The notes beneath the pieces were generated by a model. It ran no database searches and had not been told where the DNA came from. It was given only the letters and a program-made list of their open reading frames with translations. This document shows, piece after piece, positions 55,154 to 63,828 of a stretch of DNA of 64,000 nt. Positions within the stretch are counted from its first letter, which is position 1; the number at the start of each line of letters is the position of its first letter. The DNA comes from Gillisia sp. Hel_I_86. Its GTDB lineage: Bacteria; Bacteroidota; Bacteroidia; Flavobacteriales; Flavobacteriaceae. The position numbers and the translations under genes are program-made. Where the stretch lies: contig NZ_VISE01000001.1 of the NCBI RefSeq assembly GCF_007827275.1, forward strand, positions 3,906,001 through 3,970,000, written 5' to 3'.

Positions 55154-56467
55154 TTAATCCAATCGGGTGATCTTAGCGCCAATTGCTCGAAGTCTTTCAT
55201 CTATATTTTCATAACCTCTGTCAATTTGCTCAATATTATGGATGGTAGATGTGCCATTTGCAGACATCGCTGCGATCAATAAGGAAACCCCAGCCCTAAT
55301 ATCTGGAGAAGTCATGGTAGTTGCTCTTAAACTAGATTTAAAATCGTGTCCAATTACGGTAGCCCTATGTGGATCGCAAAGAATAATTTTTGCTCCCATA
55401 TCTATTAATTTATCCACAAAGAACAATCTGCTCTCAAACATTTTTTGATGTATTAGAACACTACCTCTCGCCTGTGTTGCCACTACTAAAAGGATACTCA
55501 AAAGATCTGGGGTAAATCCAGGCCACGGCGCATCACTAATGTTCATTATAGAACCATCTATAAAATTTTGAACCTCATAGCCATCTGTATGGGCAGGAAC
55601 AAATATATCGTCCCCCTTTTTCTCGATGGTGATACCAAGCTTTTCAAAGGTTGTGGGGATAAGGCCCAAATTGTCCCAACTTACATTTTTTATGGTGATC
55701 TCACTCTTGGTCATTGCTGCCAAACCAATCCATGACCCAATTTCAATCATATCTGGCAAGATTGTATGCTCACAACCTTTAAGGTTTTCTACCCCTTCTA
55801 TTTTTAATAAGTTGGAGCCCACTCCTTCAATCTTAGCCCCCATAGAATTCAGCATTTTACATAATTGCTGAAGATATGGTTCGCAAGCGGCATTGTATAT
55901 AGTGGTTTTTCCTTTCGCCCAAACAGCAGCCATAAGAATATTGGCAGTACCAGTTACTGAAGCTTCCTCCAATAACATATAATTCCCGGTAAGGCCGTCT
56001 GGAGCTTCCACCCCATAAAACCGCTCTTCCTTATTGTACCTAAATTTAGCTCCCAATTTTACAAAACCATCAAAATGGGTATCCAATCTCCTTCTTCCTA
56101 TTTTATCTCCTCCAGGTCTGGGAATGTATCCTTTTCCAAATCTTCCCAATAAAGGGCCAACAATCATAATAGACCCCCTAAGGCCACTCCCTTCATTCTT
56201 AAAAGCATCGCTTTCCAAATACTCCAAATTTATAGCATCACTTTGGAAACTGTAACTTCCCTTCCCAAGTTTTTCGATTTTAACCCCCAGATTTCCTAGA
56301 AGTTTAATGAGTTTATTAACATCTATTATATCTGGAATGTTGTTGATTATAACCTTTTCTGAAGTTAAAAGAACTGCACAAAGAATTTGAAGCGCTTCAT
56401 TTTTAGCGCCTTGAGGTTGTATGCTCCCACTTAAGGAATGACCACCCTCAATTTGAAAAGTACCCAT
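55154..56467 (-). CDS. murA: UDP-N-acetylglucosamine 1-carboxyvinyltransferase with Asp in place of the catalytic Cys
   Basis: First committed step of peptidoglycan synthesis. The lysine in QGAKNEALQI (Lys22) and the loop YIPRPGGDKIGRRRLDTH are the family landmarks. In most species the loop is RPGGCxIGxRP, with Cys115 as general acid and fosfomycin target; here Asp121 stands at that position. Asp at this site is known in Mycobacterium and Chlamydia and makes the enzyme insensitive to fosfomycin. The 437 residues are normal. It follows the DUF4290 gene by 14 bases. Confidence 0.95.
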   Translation of the reverse strand: MGTFQIEGGHSLSGSIQPQGAKNEALQILCAVLLTSEKVIINNIPDIIDVNKLIKLLGNLGVKIEKLGKGSYSFQSDAINLEYLESDAFKNEGSGLRGSIMIVGPLLGRFGKGYIPRPGGDKIGRRRLDTHFDGFVKLGAKFRYNKEERFYGVEAPDGLTGNYMLLEEASVTGTANILMAAVWAKGKTTIYNAACEPYLQQLCKMLNSMGAKIEGVGSNLLKIEGVENLKGCEHTILPDMIEIGSWIGLAAMTKSEITIKNVSWDNLGLIPTTFEKLGITIEKKGDDIFVPAHTDGYEVQNFIDGSIMNISDAPWPGFTPDLLSILLVVATQARGSVLIHQKMFESRLFFVDKLIDMGAKIILCDPHRATVIGHDFKSSLRATTMTSPDIRAGVSLLIAAMSANGTSTIHNIEQIDRGYENIDERLRAIGAKITRLD

Positions 56468-56481
56468 AAAAGTCTGGTTTT

Positions 56482-57123
56482 TTAGTAGCGTTTACGTCCG
56501 CGTGGATTTCTATTACTTGTAGGTTTTTTAGGCGTATTGCTGTATTTCTTATTACCTCTAAGCAAACTTGCAGCTTCACTAAGATCTTCTTCACTGTTCT
56601 TTAAATTGATCTTTCCGCCACTTAATTCTTTTAGATGGTTATAGATCACATCATCATCTACCGTTTCCCTGTTCCAATTTAAATACGATTTCTTCATATG
56701 ATTGGCGATAGCATATTCCAAAGCATCCTTTAGCTCTCCGTCTTCCCATTTTACAGCCTCATCTATCATTTTTTTGATATTGTTACCGTAAAACCGATAT
56801 TTCGGAAAATTCTGAGGATACCCCATTGGTTCTGGATGTTCCTCCAAAAGTTCCCTGGAAGGCTTTGGAAAGGGAGAATCCACATCCAATTTAAAATCGC
56901 TTATTATAAAGAGTTGATCCCATAGTTTATGCTGAAAATCTGGAACATCCCTTAAATGAGGGTTCATATTTCCCATTACAGCAATAATGGATTTGGCTAC
57001 TTTGTTGCGCTCCACATCATCCTCAATGGCAACAGCGTGTTCAACCATTTTTTGTAAATGCCGACCATATTCTGGAATGATCAACTTGCTCCTTTCAGAG
57101 TTATATTCTAATTCGTACGTCAA
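56482..57123 (-). CDS. DUF4290 family protein
   Basis: A 213-residue protein whose start MTYELEYNSERSKLIIPEYGRHLQKMVEHAVAIEDDVERNKVAKSII and MNPHLRDVPDFQHKLWDQLFIISDF match the Bacteroidota family DUF4290. It is followed 14 bases later by murA, a pairing seen often in the phylum, so a cell-envelope role is a reasonable guess. The C-terminus is basic and rich in Lys/Arg/Asn (NRNPRGRKRY), which might bind nucleic acid. The function is not known. Confidence 0.9.
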   Translation of the reverse strand: MTYELEYNSERSKLIIPEYGRHLQKMVEHAVAIEDDVERNKVAKSIIAVMGNMNPHLRDVPDFQHKLWDQLFIISDFKLDVDSPFPKPSRELLEEHPEPMGYPQNFPKYRFYGNNIKKMIDEAVKWEDGELKDALEYAIANHMKKSYLNWNRETVDDDVIYNHLKELSGGKINLKNSEEDLSEAASLLRGNKKYSNTPKKPTSNRNPRGRKRY

Positions 57124-57245
57124 AATTGAAATTTATTGGTGACAACTAATTTGGTAGAAATTATACCGATTGCAAAATACTAAATATTATCCAACTGCCC
57201 TATGCTGGAAAACAATAAAATAACACAAATTGTTTTGTTTTGGCC

Positions 57246-57539
57246 TTAAAGCGAAATTACTCCATCTATTTCGTTGCCTACCCGCTTGTATTTTGCAATG
57301 ACCGAGTCGGGATTGTTCATTCTAACATTAATGGAAACGCTTGTATATTTGCCATTTTTCGACTCTTTGGTATTGATTACCGCTCCCATGTTATCAAAAA
57401 TAGCATGGATTTGCACGATCTTGGTTTTACTGGTAAGCACAATAAATTTATATAAATACACCGATGGCCAAGAGCTTGTTTCTTCTAATTGGGCTTTTAA
57501 TTTATTGTAAAAATCTTCTGAGTTTTTCTTTGACTCCAT
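57246..57539 (-). CDS. DUF493 family protein (YbeD-like)
   Basis: A 97-residue protein. FYNKLKAQLEETSSWPSVYLYKFIVLTSKTKIVQIHAIF and SKNGKYTSVSINVRMNNPDSVIAKYKRVGNEIDGVISL are the conserved blocks of the ACT-like DUF493/YbeD fold. The family is small and probably regulatory; E. coli YbeD is linked to lipoate metabolism only by context. An exact -7 box on the minus strand (CAAATATA on the plus strand, 57564-57571) precedes it. The 122-base gap downstream has no other gene. Confidence 0.85.
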   Translation of the reverse strand: MESKKNSEDFYNKLKAQLEETSSWPSVYLYKFIVLTSKTKIVQIHAIFDNMGAVINTKESKNGKYTSVSINVRMNNPDSVIAKYKRVGNEIDGVISL

Positions 57540-57621
57540 AATTTATTTTCATTCCTTCTTCTGCAAATATACGAGTAATGATTCATTTTTTTTATCGATT
57601 ACAAATACCGAAATTTACCGC

Positions 57622-58161
57622 GTGCAAAATAAAAAAATAGTTATTACCGGCGGTCCCGGTACAGGAAAATCTTCTATCATAAATTATTTGGAATCTCAGG
57701 GGCACTTTTGCTTGCATGAAATATCCAGGCAAATAACTTTAGAGGCTCAACAACAGGGAATAAAACAGTTATTTCTGGAAAAACCGCTATTGTTCAGTGA
57801 GAAACTGTTGCAAGCGAGAATTAATCAGCATCAAGAGGCGGTGCAACTTCCTAGGGGTCAAATATTCTTGGATAGAGGGATTCCAGATGTAGTGGCATAT
57901 ATGGATTATCTGGGCACACCGTATCCGGCAAAGTTCACATTGGCCTGCAAGAATCATAAATACGATAAAATATTCTTATTACCGCCTTGGGAAGAGATCT
58001 ATACCAGCGATAATGAACGCTACGAATCTTTTGAACAAGCTTTGATTATTCATGAGCACTTAAAAAATTCATATATTACTTATGGTTATAATCCTATAGA
58101 GGTACCAAAAGGAACCGTGCTTAAAAGGAGCAGTTTTATAATAAATTCACTTGATGATTAA
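57622..58161 (+). CDS. NadR/AAA-type P-loop kinase-like protein
   Basis: A 179-residue protein with GTG start. IVITGGPGTGKSSIINYLE is Walker A, and QIFLDRGIPDVVAYMDYLG, with a Walker B-like aspartate, follows. The AAA_28/NadR-like ATPases are thought to phosphorylate small metabolites, but the substrate is unknown. The downstream recQ gene begins 3 bases after its stop with TTG, so the two are likely coupled. Related proteins lie next to recQ in other flavobacteria. Confidence 0.8.
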   Translation: MQNKKIVITGGPGTGKSSIINYLESQGHFCLHEISRQITLEAQQQGIKQLFLEKPLLFSEKLLQARINQHQEAVQLPRGQIFLDRGIPDVVAYMDYLGTPYPAKFTLACKNHKYDKIFLLPPWEEIYTSDNERYESFEQALIIHEHLKNSYITYGYNPIEVPKGTVLKRSSFIINSLDD

Positions 58162-58163
58162 TA

Positions 58164-60065
58164 TTGCAGCAAGCCAAAGACATATTAACTAAGTACTGGG
58201 GATTTTCTTCTTTTAAATCTTCACAAGAGGATATCATCACTGCTGCGGAAAAAAATCAGGACATCATCGCGCTCCTACCCACTGGCGGGGGCAAGTCTTT
58301 ATGTTACCAGATTCCTGCATTGCAAAAAGAAGGGATTTGTATAATTGTATCGCCCCTGGTAGCTTTAATTGAAGATCAGGTTTTGGCATTGCAGGAAAAA
58401 GGGATCAAGGCAATGACTATTACAGGAGGGATCCCCTACCCTGAATTGGATACCCTTCTGGATAATTGCATCTATGGAAATTATAAGTTTTTATATCTAT
58501 CCCCCGAACGCTTACAACAAGATCTGGTTCGCGAACGAATAAAATTAATGCCAGTAAATTTAATTGCTATAGATGAAGCTCATTGCATATCGCAATGGGG
58601 CCATGATTTTAGGCCTGCATATTTAAATGTGTCATTGTTAAGGGATTTACATCCCACAATTCCTATAATGGCGGTTACCGCTACTGCTACAAATAAAGTT
58701 GTCGACGACATAGTGGAACAATTAAAACTGAAAAATCCTGCTATTTTCAAGAACTCCTTGGAGCGAAAAAATATCCGGTTCAATGTTTTGATTACTGAAG
58801 ACAAAGAATACCGACTTAAACAGTTGTTACAAGATCAAAATGAAAGTGCGATCGTATATGTAAGGAGCAGGAATGCTACATTAGAGATTAGTGCCCATCT
58901 AAAAAAACACGGATATTCTGCAGCGGCATTTCATGGAGGTTTGTCTTCAAAAGAAAAGTCCAAACTATTAAATTCCTGGCTAAAAGAAGAAACTAAGATC
59001 ATGGTGGCAACCAATGCTTTTGGGATGGGGATTGACAAACCAAATGTGAGAAACGTTATTCATTTAAATTTACCGGAAAGCATAGAAAGTTATTTTCAAG
59101 AAGCTGGAAGAGCAGGCCGGGATGGAAAGCCTTCGGTGGCTACCATAATAACCAACAAGAGTGATGTACCGGTATTAAAAAATCAATTTATCAATTCTCT
59201 TCCAGATTTGGCCTTTGCTATTTTAGTATATAAAAAACTCACCTCCTATTTTCAAATAGCTTACGGGGAAGGGTTAAATACAGTACATGATTTTAATTTT
59301 GCCGATTTCTGTCATCATTATCAGTTAAATAACACAAAAACATATAATACACTTCAATTATTGGATAGGATAAGTATCCTTAAATTATCCCAACAGTTTC
59401 AAAAAGCCACCAGCCTTCAATTTATCATTTCAAACAAGCAAGTCCTTTATTATTTAGAGGAAAACCCAAAATTTGATCCTCTAGTAAAGGCGGTCTTAAG
59501 GACCTATGGGGGGCTTTTTGACAATAAAGTTCCAATTAACATGGTCTCCATTTACAAGAAAGCAGGGATTTCGGAAAAAGAGGCACTGTCTATCTTAAAT
59601 ACTTTAGATAAGGATAAAATAGTGGATTTTGAACATCAACAGAACGATGCTTCAATCGCTTTTCTGGTGCCTAGAGAAGATGAAAACAGTATCTATCCAT
59701 TTTCAGAATACATAAAAAATCAATCCATTAACAAAGTTCGAAAAATTGAAGTTTTATTAATGTATGTCGAAAATGACAAGAAATGCAGGAGTCAGCAGTT
59801 ACTACATTATTTTGGAGAGCAAGATGCCACGAAATGTGGAATATGTTCGGTATGTATGCCGAAAGATAAATATCTTAAAAAGGAATTGATTAGAAGTATT
59901 TATGAGGATATTCTGGTTTTACTGAAATTGAATGATGAAAACTCCAGGGCTATTATCGACAAACTTCCATATCAGGAAAAGGCTATTTTAAAAGTAATAG
60001 ATTTAATGTTGGATAAAGAATTGATTTCTATAACACCAACCAATACATATAAATTAAAGAACTAA
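58164..60065 (+). CDS. recQ: RecQ-family ATP-dependent DNA helicase
   Basis: A 633-residue superfamily 2 helicase. Walker A LPTGGGKSLCYQIP, DEAH box in AIDEAHCISQWGHDFRPAY, VTATAT, and motif VI EAGRAGRDGKP are all present. After residue 330 comes the RecQ-CT region with a zinc site (KKCRSQQLLHYFGEQDATKCGICSVC, four Cys). The HRDC domain of longer RecQ proteins is not obvious. It unwinds recombination intermediates and stalled forks. TTG start at 58164; ATG of fmt overlaps the end by one base. Confidence 0.92.
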   Translation: MQQAKDILTKYWGFSSFKSSQEDIITAAEKNQDIIALLPTGGGKSLCYQIPALQKEGICIIVSPLVALIEDQVLALQEKGIKAMTITGGIPYPELDTLLDNCIYGNYKFLYLSPERLQQDLVRERIKLMPVNLIAIDEAHCISQWGHDFRPAYLNVSLLRDLHPTIPIMAVTATATNKVVDDIVEQLKLKNPAIFKNSLERKNIRFNVLITEDKEYRLKQLLQDQNESAIVYVRSRNATLEISAHLKKHGYSAAAFHGGLSSKEKSKLLNSWLKEETKIMVATNAFGMGIDKPNVRNVIHLNLPESIESYFQEAGRAGRDGKPSVATIITNKSDVPVLKNQFINSLPDLAFAILVYKKLTSYFQIAYGEGLNTVHDFNFADFCHHYQLNNTKTYNTLQLLDRISILKLSQQFQKATSLQFIISNKQVLYYLEENPKFDPLVKAVLRTYGGLFDNKVPINMVSIYKKAGISEKEALSILNTLDKDKIVDFEHQQNDASIAFLVPREDENSIYPFSEYIKNQSINKVRKIEVLLMYVENDKKCRSQQLLHYFGEQDATKCGICSVCMPKDKYLKKELIRSIYEDILVLLKLNDENSRAIIDKLPYQEKAILKVIDLMLDKELISITPTNTYKLKN

Positions 60066-61012
60066 TGAGAGATCTAAGAATCGTATTTATGGGTACGCCA
60101 GAATTTGCTGTCGCCTCCTTAAAACATATAATAGAATCCAAATATAATGTTGTGGGGGTAATTACTGCACCGGATAGGCCGGCAGGAAGAGGAAGAAAAT
60201 TACAACAAAGTGCTGTAAAGGAATTTGCTGTTGCCTATGGCCTACCCGTATTACAACCCACCAATTTAAAATCTCCAGAATTTTTAGAAGAATTAAAGAG
60301 TTTAAAGCCAAATTTACAGGTTGTTGTGGCCTTTAGAATGCTTCCCAAAGTGGTTTGGGAATTGCCAGAATTCGGCACTTTTAATCTACATGCTTCGCTA
60401 CTCCCTATGTATAGAGGGGCTGCGCCAATTAATTGGGCTATTATCAATGGGGAAACAATTACAGGGGTTTCTACTTTTTATATCGATGAAAAAATAGATA
60501 CCGGTGCAATGATCCTCCAGAAGGAAATTTCAATCAAACCCAATGATACTGTTGGGGTGCTTCATGATAAATTAATGGATTTAGGTGCCAATTTAGTATT
60601 ACAAACACTAGCGCTTATAAAAAATGATAAAGTAAAAACTATTTCACAGAAAGAAAGTAAAGGTTTAAAGGAAGCCCCAAAACTAACAAAGGAAAACACT
60701 CGAATTGATTGGGGCTTGGATGCCCAAAAAATTCATGATTTCATAAGAGGCTTAAATCCATATCCTGCCGCATGGACACTTATCAAAAATGGAAATCAAG
60801 ATATGAAGACCAAAATTTATGATATAGGAATTTTAAAGGAATCCCATACTAAGGAGCTGGGAGAAATCGTTCTAGAGAATAATAAACTGAAAGTTGCTGT
60901 AAAAGATGGACATATTTTGATCAACGAAATTCAGTTACCGGGGAAAAGAAAAATGAAAACAAAAGAACTTTTAAATGGGTATCAATTTGAAAATGGCGCT
61001 AAAGTTCTGTAA
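60065..61012 (+). CDS. fmt: Methionyl-tRNA formyltransferase
   Basis: Formylates initiator Met-tRNA. FMGTPEFAVASLKHIIESKYNVVGVITAPDRPAGRG is the N10-formyl-THF domain and NLHASLLPMYRGAAPINWAIINGE the catalytic signature with the His. The 315-residue length and the C-terminal OB-like domain are normal. It shares one base with the recQ stop (TAATG). The 185-base gap downstream holds the HU promoter. Confidence 0.95.
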   Translation: MRDLRIVFMGTPEFAVASLKHIIESKYNVVGVITAPDRPAGRGRKLQQSAVKEFAVAYGLPVLQPTNLKSPEFLEELKSLKPNLQVVVAFRMLPKVVWELPEFGTFNLHASLLPMYRGAAPINWAIINGETITGVSTFYIDEKIDTGAMILQKEISIKPNDTVGVLHDKLMDLGANLVLQTLALIKNDKVKTISQKESKGLKEAPKLTKENTRIDWGLDAQKIHDFIRGLNPYPAAWTLIKNGNQDMKTKIYDIGILKESHTKELGEIVLENNKLKVAVKDGHILINEIQLPGKRKMKTKELLNGYQFENGAKVL

Positions 61013-61114
61013 AGCCTTATCCACACTGAAATGATGGTTTATTAAAAATAATTAGTATATTTATTAACAATATACCCAAGTTATCAACAAAAACTCGCAT
61101 TTCCCTTGATATTA

Positions 61115-61145
61115 CTTGCGTGGCTGAGAAATCCACATAAATTTG
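61115..61145 (+). promoter_or_regulatory. Bacteroidota-type promoter of the HU gene
   Basis: CTTG at 61115-61118, 19 bases, then TAAATTTG at 61138-61145. Predicted start near 61152, leader of about 46 bases. Confidence 0.75.
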
Positions 61146-61197
61146 TAAAGCAAATTAACACAAACGTTTAACCAACAATTAATTTAAAATTGAAATT

Positions 61198-61470
61198 ATG
61201 AACAAAACAGATTTAATCGATTCAATGGCTGAACATGCTGGAATTTCTAAAGCAGCAGCTAAAAAAACATTAGAGTCATTCTTAGGAAATGTTGAAAGCT
61301 CTCTTAAAAAAGGAGATCGTGTTTCTTTAGTAGGATTTGGTTCTTGGTCAGTTTCTAAAAGAGCTGCTCGTGAAGGTAGAAACCCACAAACTGGAAAGAC
61401 AATAAAAATTGCTGCTAAAAACGTAGTGAAATTTAAAGCAGGTGCAGATTTACAAAAAGCTGTAAACTAG
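61198..61470 (+). CDS. hup: HU-family DNA-binding protein
   Basis: A 90-residue nucleoid protein. NKTDLIDSMAEHAGISKAAAKKTLESFLGNVESSLKKGDRVSLVGFGSW is the dimerisation part, and SVSKRAAREGRNPQTGKTIKIAAKNVVKFKAG the DNA-binding arm region with the conserved RNPQTG. HU bends and compacts DNA. It has its own strong promoter and a terminator 23 bases after the stop. Confidence 0.96.
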   Translation: MNKTDLIDSMAEHAGISKAAAKKTLESFLGNVESSLKKGDRVSLVGFGSWSVSKRAAREGRNPQTGKTIKIAAKNVVKFKAGADLQKAVN

Positions 61471-61492
61471 TTATCGTTTCCCTAGAATAGAT

Positions 61493-61520
61493 AAAACTCT
61501 CCTTCGGGGGAGTTTTTTTT
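61493..61520 (+). terminator. Terminator of the HU gene
   Basis: AAAACTCTCC-TTCG-GGGGAGTTTT, a stable tetraloop stem with one G-T pair, followed by a run of T residues. Confidence 0.9.
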
Positions 61521-61588
61521 TGAATTTATATAACAAATTATTTGAAATTGTTAAATTAATCTTTAGCTTTAATAAAAACTATAGCATT

Positions 61589-62149
61589 ATGATTGCTTTA
61601 AAACCAGCGAAAGGTCTTTTATTGGTGGCCGAGCCAACCATTGTTGGAGATACCTCCTTTAACCGCTCCGTGGTTTTGCTCGCTGAACATTCCGAATCTG
61701 GTTCTATAGGTTTTATTTTAAACAAAATTCTTGACTTCACCTTAAAAGATCTCATTCCAGAGCTTAACAAAAGTTTTAAAATATACAATGGCGGTCCGGT
61801 AGAACAGGATAATCTCTATTTTATTCACAAAGTACCAGACCTCATTCCAGAAAGTATAGAAATTGCAAATGGGATTTATTGGGGTGGCAACTTCGAGGCC
61901 GTAAAACAGCTTATTCTAAGCGATAGTATAACAGATAAAGAAATTCGTTTTTTTCTTGGCTATTCAGGTTGGGATTCAGAACAACTTGCCGAGGAACTAA
62001 ATTCCAATTCTTGGATTATTACTGCTCATCAAGATGCCAAAGACATCATAGAAAGACCATACAGGTCGTTTTGGAAAGATAAAATGATAGAGTTAGGGGG
62101 AAACTATATGTTGTGGTCCAATGCTCCCGAAAACCCTAGTTACAATTAG
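61589..62149 (+). CDS. yqgE: YqgE/AlgH family protein
   Basis: A 186-residue protein beginning MIALKPAKGLLLVAEPTIVGDTSFNRSVVLLAEHSESGSIGFILNKILDF, then YNGGPVEQDNLYFIH and FFLGYSGWDSEQLAEELNSNSWI, the family blocks. The open frame extends 23 codons upstream through the HU terminator, so I reject the earlier start and use the ATG at 61589. The function is unknown; E. coli YqgE and Pseudomonas AlgH are uncharacterised biochemically. It is convergent with the aminotransferase gene, overlapping by 4 bases. Confidence 0.93.
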   Translation: MIALKPAKGLLLVAEPTIVGDTSFNRSVVLLAEHSESGSIGFILNKILDFTLKDLIPELNKSFKIYNGGPVEQDNLYFIHKVPDLIPESIEIANGIYWGGNFEAVKQLILSDSITDKEIRFFLGYSGWDSEQLAEELNSNSWIITAHQDAKDIIERPYRSFWKDKMIELGGNYMLWSNAPENPSYN

Positions 62150-62991
62150 CCCAACCTAGCCTTAACATTTAACTTGGAAAGCACTTCTTTCGCCACTTTA
62201 TTATTATATTCTTTTTTACGATATTTGGATATTGGTTGAATTCCAACGATCACATTTGAAATAAACAATTCATCTGCTTTTTGAAGCTCAAAAGGAGAAA
62301 TGCTGGTTTCCTCGATTTCAAGATCCATCATTCTACCCACAACAGAAATTATTTGCTTTCTCGAAATTCCATTAAGAGCACCATCTTTTAAAGGAGGTGT
62401 TTTAATCTTATCGCCGTTCACTAAGAAAATATTACCATTTAATGCCTCCACCACCTGCTTGTTCTCATTGATCAGAAGACAGTTCTGATAATCATTTTCT
62501 TTGGCAAAAATGCTTCCCAAGACATTAATGGCTCTATTATTAGACTTAATAGTCGAAAGAAGTCCGCTGGTCACATAATAATCTTTAAACAATTCCACTT
62601 CGTAAGGTCCTTCATTTAATAAATAGAAAGGATCACTAAGTGTTTCTGAAGTAATAATATATTCTATATCTAGCGTATTCGGTCTATAATACCCACCATG
62701 TTTTCTAAAAACCGTAAATCGAATTCTCGCAGGAGAATCAATAAGTCCATTGGCTTTTAACAGCAATAGGATCTCTTCTTCCAAAAATTCAGGAGAAAAA
62801 TTTGCTGGGATCTCCATTCGCATGATACGCATAGAGGACATTAACCTAAAATAATGATCTTCCCAAAAGATGATCTTTCCATTTATAACCCGCAAAGTTT
62901 CAAACACAGAATCTCCATAGGCCAGCCCCCTATTAAAAACTGAAATAGTTGCATTTTTATCTTCTACTAAATTTCCATTGATATTTATCAT
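62146..62991 (-). CDS. Class IV aminotransferase (PLP-dependent)
   Basis: A 281-residue fold-type IV PLP enzyme. GLAYGDSVFETLRVINGKIIFWEDHYFRL is the N-terminal signature; the PLP lysine lies in GLLSTIKSNNRAINVLG and EALNGNIFLVNGDKIKTPPLKDGALNGISRKQI completes the cofactor site. Members include aminodeoxychorismate lyase (PabC), D-amino acid and branched-chain aminotransferases; PabC is a fair guess but not proved. Seven T residues directly precede the ATG, forming the tail of a hairpin (62999-63022), so no ribosome-binding site is visible. Confidence 0.88.
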   Translation of the reverse strand: MININGNLVEDKNATISVFNRGLAYGDSVFETLRVINGKIIFWEDHYFRLMSSMRIMRMEIPANFSPEFLEEEILLLLKANGLIDSPARIRFTVFRKHGGYYRPNTLDIEYIITSETLSDPFYLLNEGPYEVELFKDYYVTSGLLSTIKSNNRAINVLGSIFAKENDYQNCLLINENKQVVEALNGNIFLVNGDKIKTPPLKDGALNGISRKQIISVVGRMMDLEIEETSISPFELQKADELFISNVIVGIQPISKYRKKEYNNKVAKEVLSKLNVKARLG

Positions 62992-63022
62992 AAAAAAACC
63001 CCGTAATATTTATAAAACGGGG
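62992..63022 (-). terminator. Hairpin plus U-tract that ends at the aminotransferase start codon
   Basis: On the minus strand CCCCGT, 12 bases, ACGGGG, then TTTTTTT, then ATG. It looks like the terminator of the START-like gene but leaves no leader for the next gene. Confidence 0.65.
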
Positions 63023-63048
63023 CAAAGGTACTATTTAAAATATAGAAA

Positions 63049-63435
63049 TTAGGACGAACCTAGGATCTGTTTTAAGTCTGAAATCATGTTTTCCCAAAGC
63101 ATCTTCCCTTCTTCTATCTCATCTTCTTCAGCAAAATCTGTGATCATTATAGAAACATCCTTTGTGATCTCATCTACCTGAATTCTGATTTCGAAAAAAT
63201 ATGGGGACTCCTCGTCTTCCAACCATCTAAATTTTATGCGTTCACCATTTTTCTTGCTTAGGAGTTTTGCTTTTTCTTCAGATTCGTTCCAAATGAAGGT
63301 AAAAAATTCCCCACGAGAATTTACATTGTCCGCATACCACTCGCTAAGACCAGAAGGTGTTGAAATATATTGATATAATAACGAAGGGGAAGCTTGTATT
63401 GGAAACTCCATTTCGTACTTAACTTTATCTTCCAT
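63049..63435 (-). CDS. START-like (AHSA1/SRPBCC) domain protein
   Basis: A 128-residue single-domain protein beginning MEDKVKYEMEFPIQASPSLLYQYISTPSGLSEWYADNVNSRGEFFTFIWNESEE, the SRPBCC/START-like fold, with an acidic insert and C-terminal helix WENMISDLKQILG. This domain binds hydrophobic ligands; the family neighbours class IV aminotransferase genes in flavobacteria. The gene is separated from the aminotransferase gene by the hairpin at 62999-63022. Confidence 0.88.
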   Translation of the reverse strand: MEDKVKYEMEFPIQASPSLLYQYISTPSGLSEWYADNVNSRGEFFTFIWNESEEKAKLLSKKNGERIKFRWLEDEESPYFFEIRIQVDEITKDVSIMITDFAEEDEIEEGKMLWENMISDLKQILGSS

Positions 63436-63518
63436 GCTGCTTTAATTAGATTTTGGGCAATATATATATTAATTGCTAACCTTGAAAGAAAACAAATTAA
63501 ATATTTCGTAAAATAATG

Positions 63519-63549
63519 CTTGTGCTAAAACAAATAGTTTTTATATTTG
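63519..63549 (+). promoter_or_regulatory. Bacteroidota-type promoter of tRNA-Met
   Basis: CTTG at 63519-63522, 19-base spacer, TATATTTG at 63542-63549. The expected start is near 63556, so the precursor has a 5' leader of about 77 bases. Confidence 0.75.
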
Positions 63550-63632
63550 CAGCCGCAAACTTTGAGGTTGAAACCCTTATTATTAGTAGTCATTTTACTA
63601 ATCTATTTGTTTGCAATTGAAATACGAATTTT

Positions 63633-63706
63633 GGCGAGGTAGCTCAGTTGGTTAGAGCGTCGGATTCATAACCCGGAGGTCACGAGTTCAAATCTCGTTC
63701 TCGCTA
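63633..63706 (+). tRNA. tRNA-Met (CAT)
   Basis: Cloverleaf: acceptor GGCGAGG pairs with TCTCGCT (two G-T pairs at the ends), D stem GCTC/GAGC, anticodon loop TTCATAA with CAT at 63667-63669, T stem ACGAG/CTCGT with loop TTCAAAT, discriminator A at 63706. The CCA end is not encoded. One A-C mismatch at the top of the anticodon stem is noted. The 1-72 position is G-U and the anticodon stem lacks three G-C pairs, so I call it elongator, not initiator; tRNA-Ile with modified CAT is less likely. Confidence 0.93.
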
Positions 63707-63710
63707 CTTA

Positions 63711-63745
63711 AACCGATCAGAATATAATTTCTGATCGGTTTTTTT
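63711..63745 (+). terminator. Terminator after tRNA-Met
   Basis: A 12-base perfect stem (AACCGATCAGAA with TTCTGATCGGTT), TATAAT loop, followed by T residues. Confidence 0.9.
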
Positions 63746-63828
63746 ATTCTCTTAATTTTCTTTCCTGTTTTTTAATTATATCTTAATGCTTAATTTCCTG
63801 AGATTTCAGATTTTAATTCATTTTTAAA

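Noticed and set aside
63633-63706. Initiator tRNA
   Set aside because: Position 1-72 is G-U, not the C-A mismatch, and the anticodon stem lacks the run of three G-C pairs.
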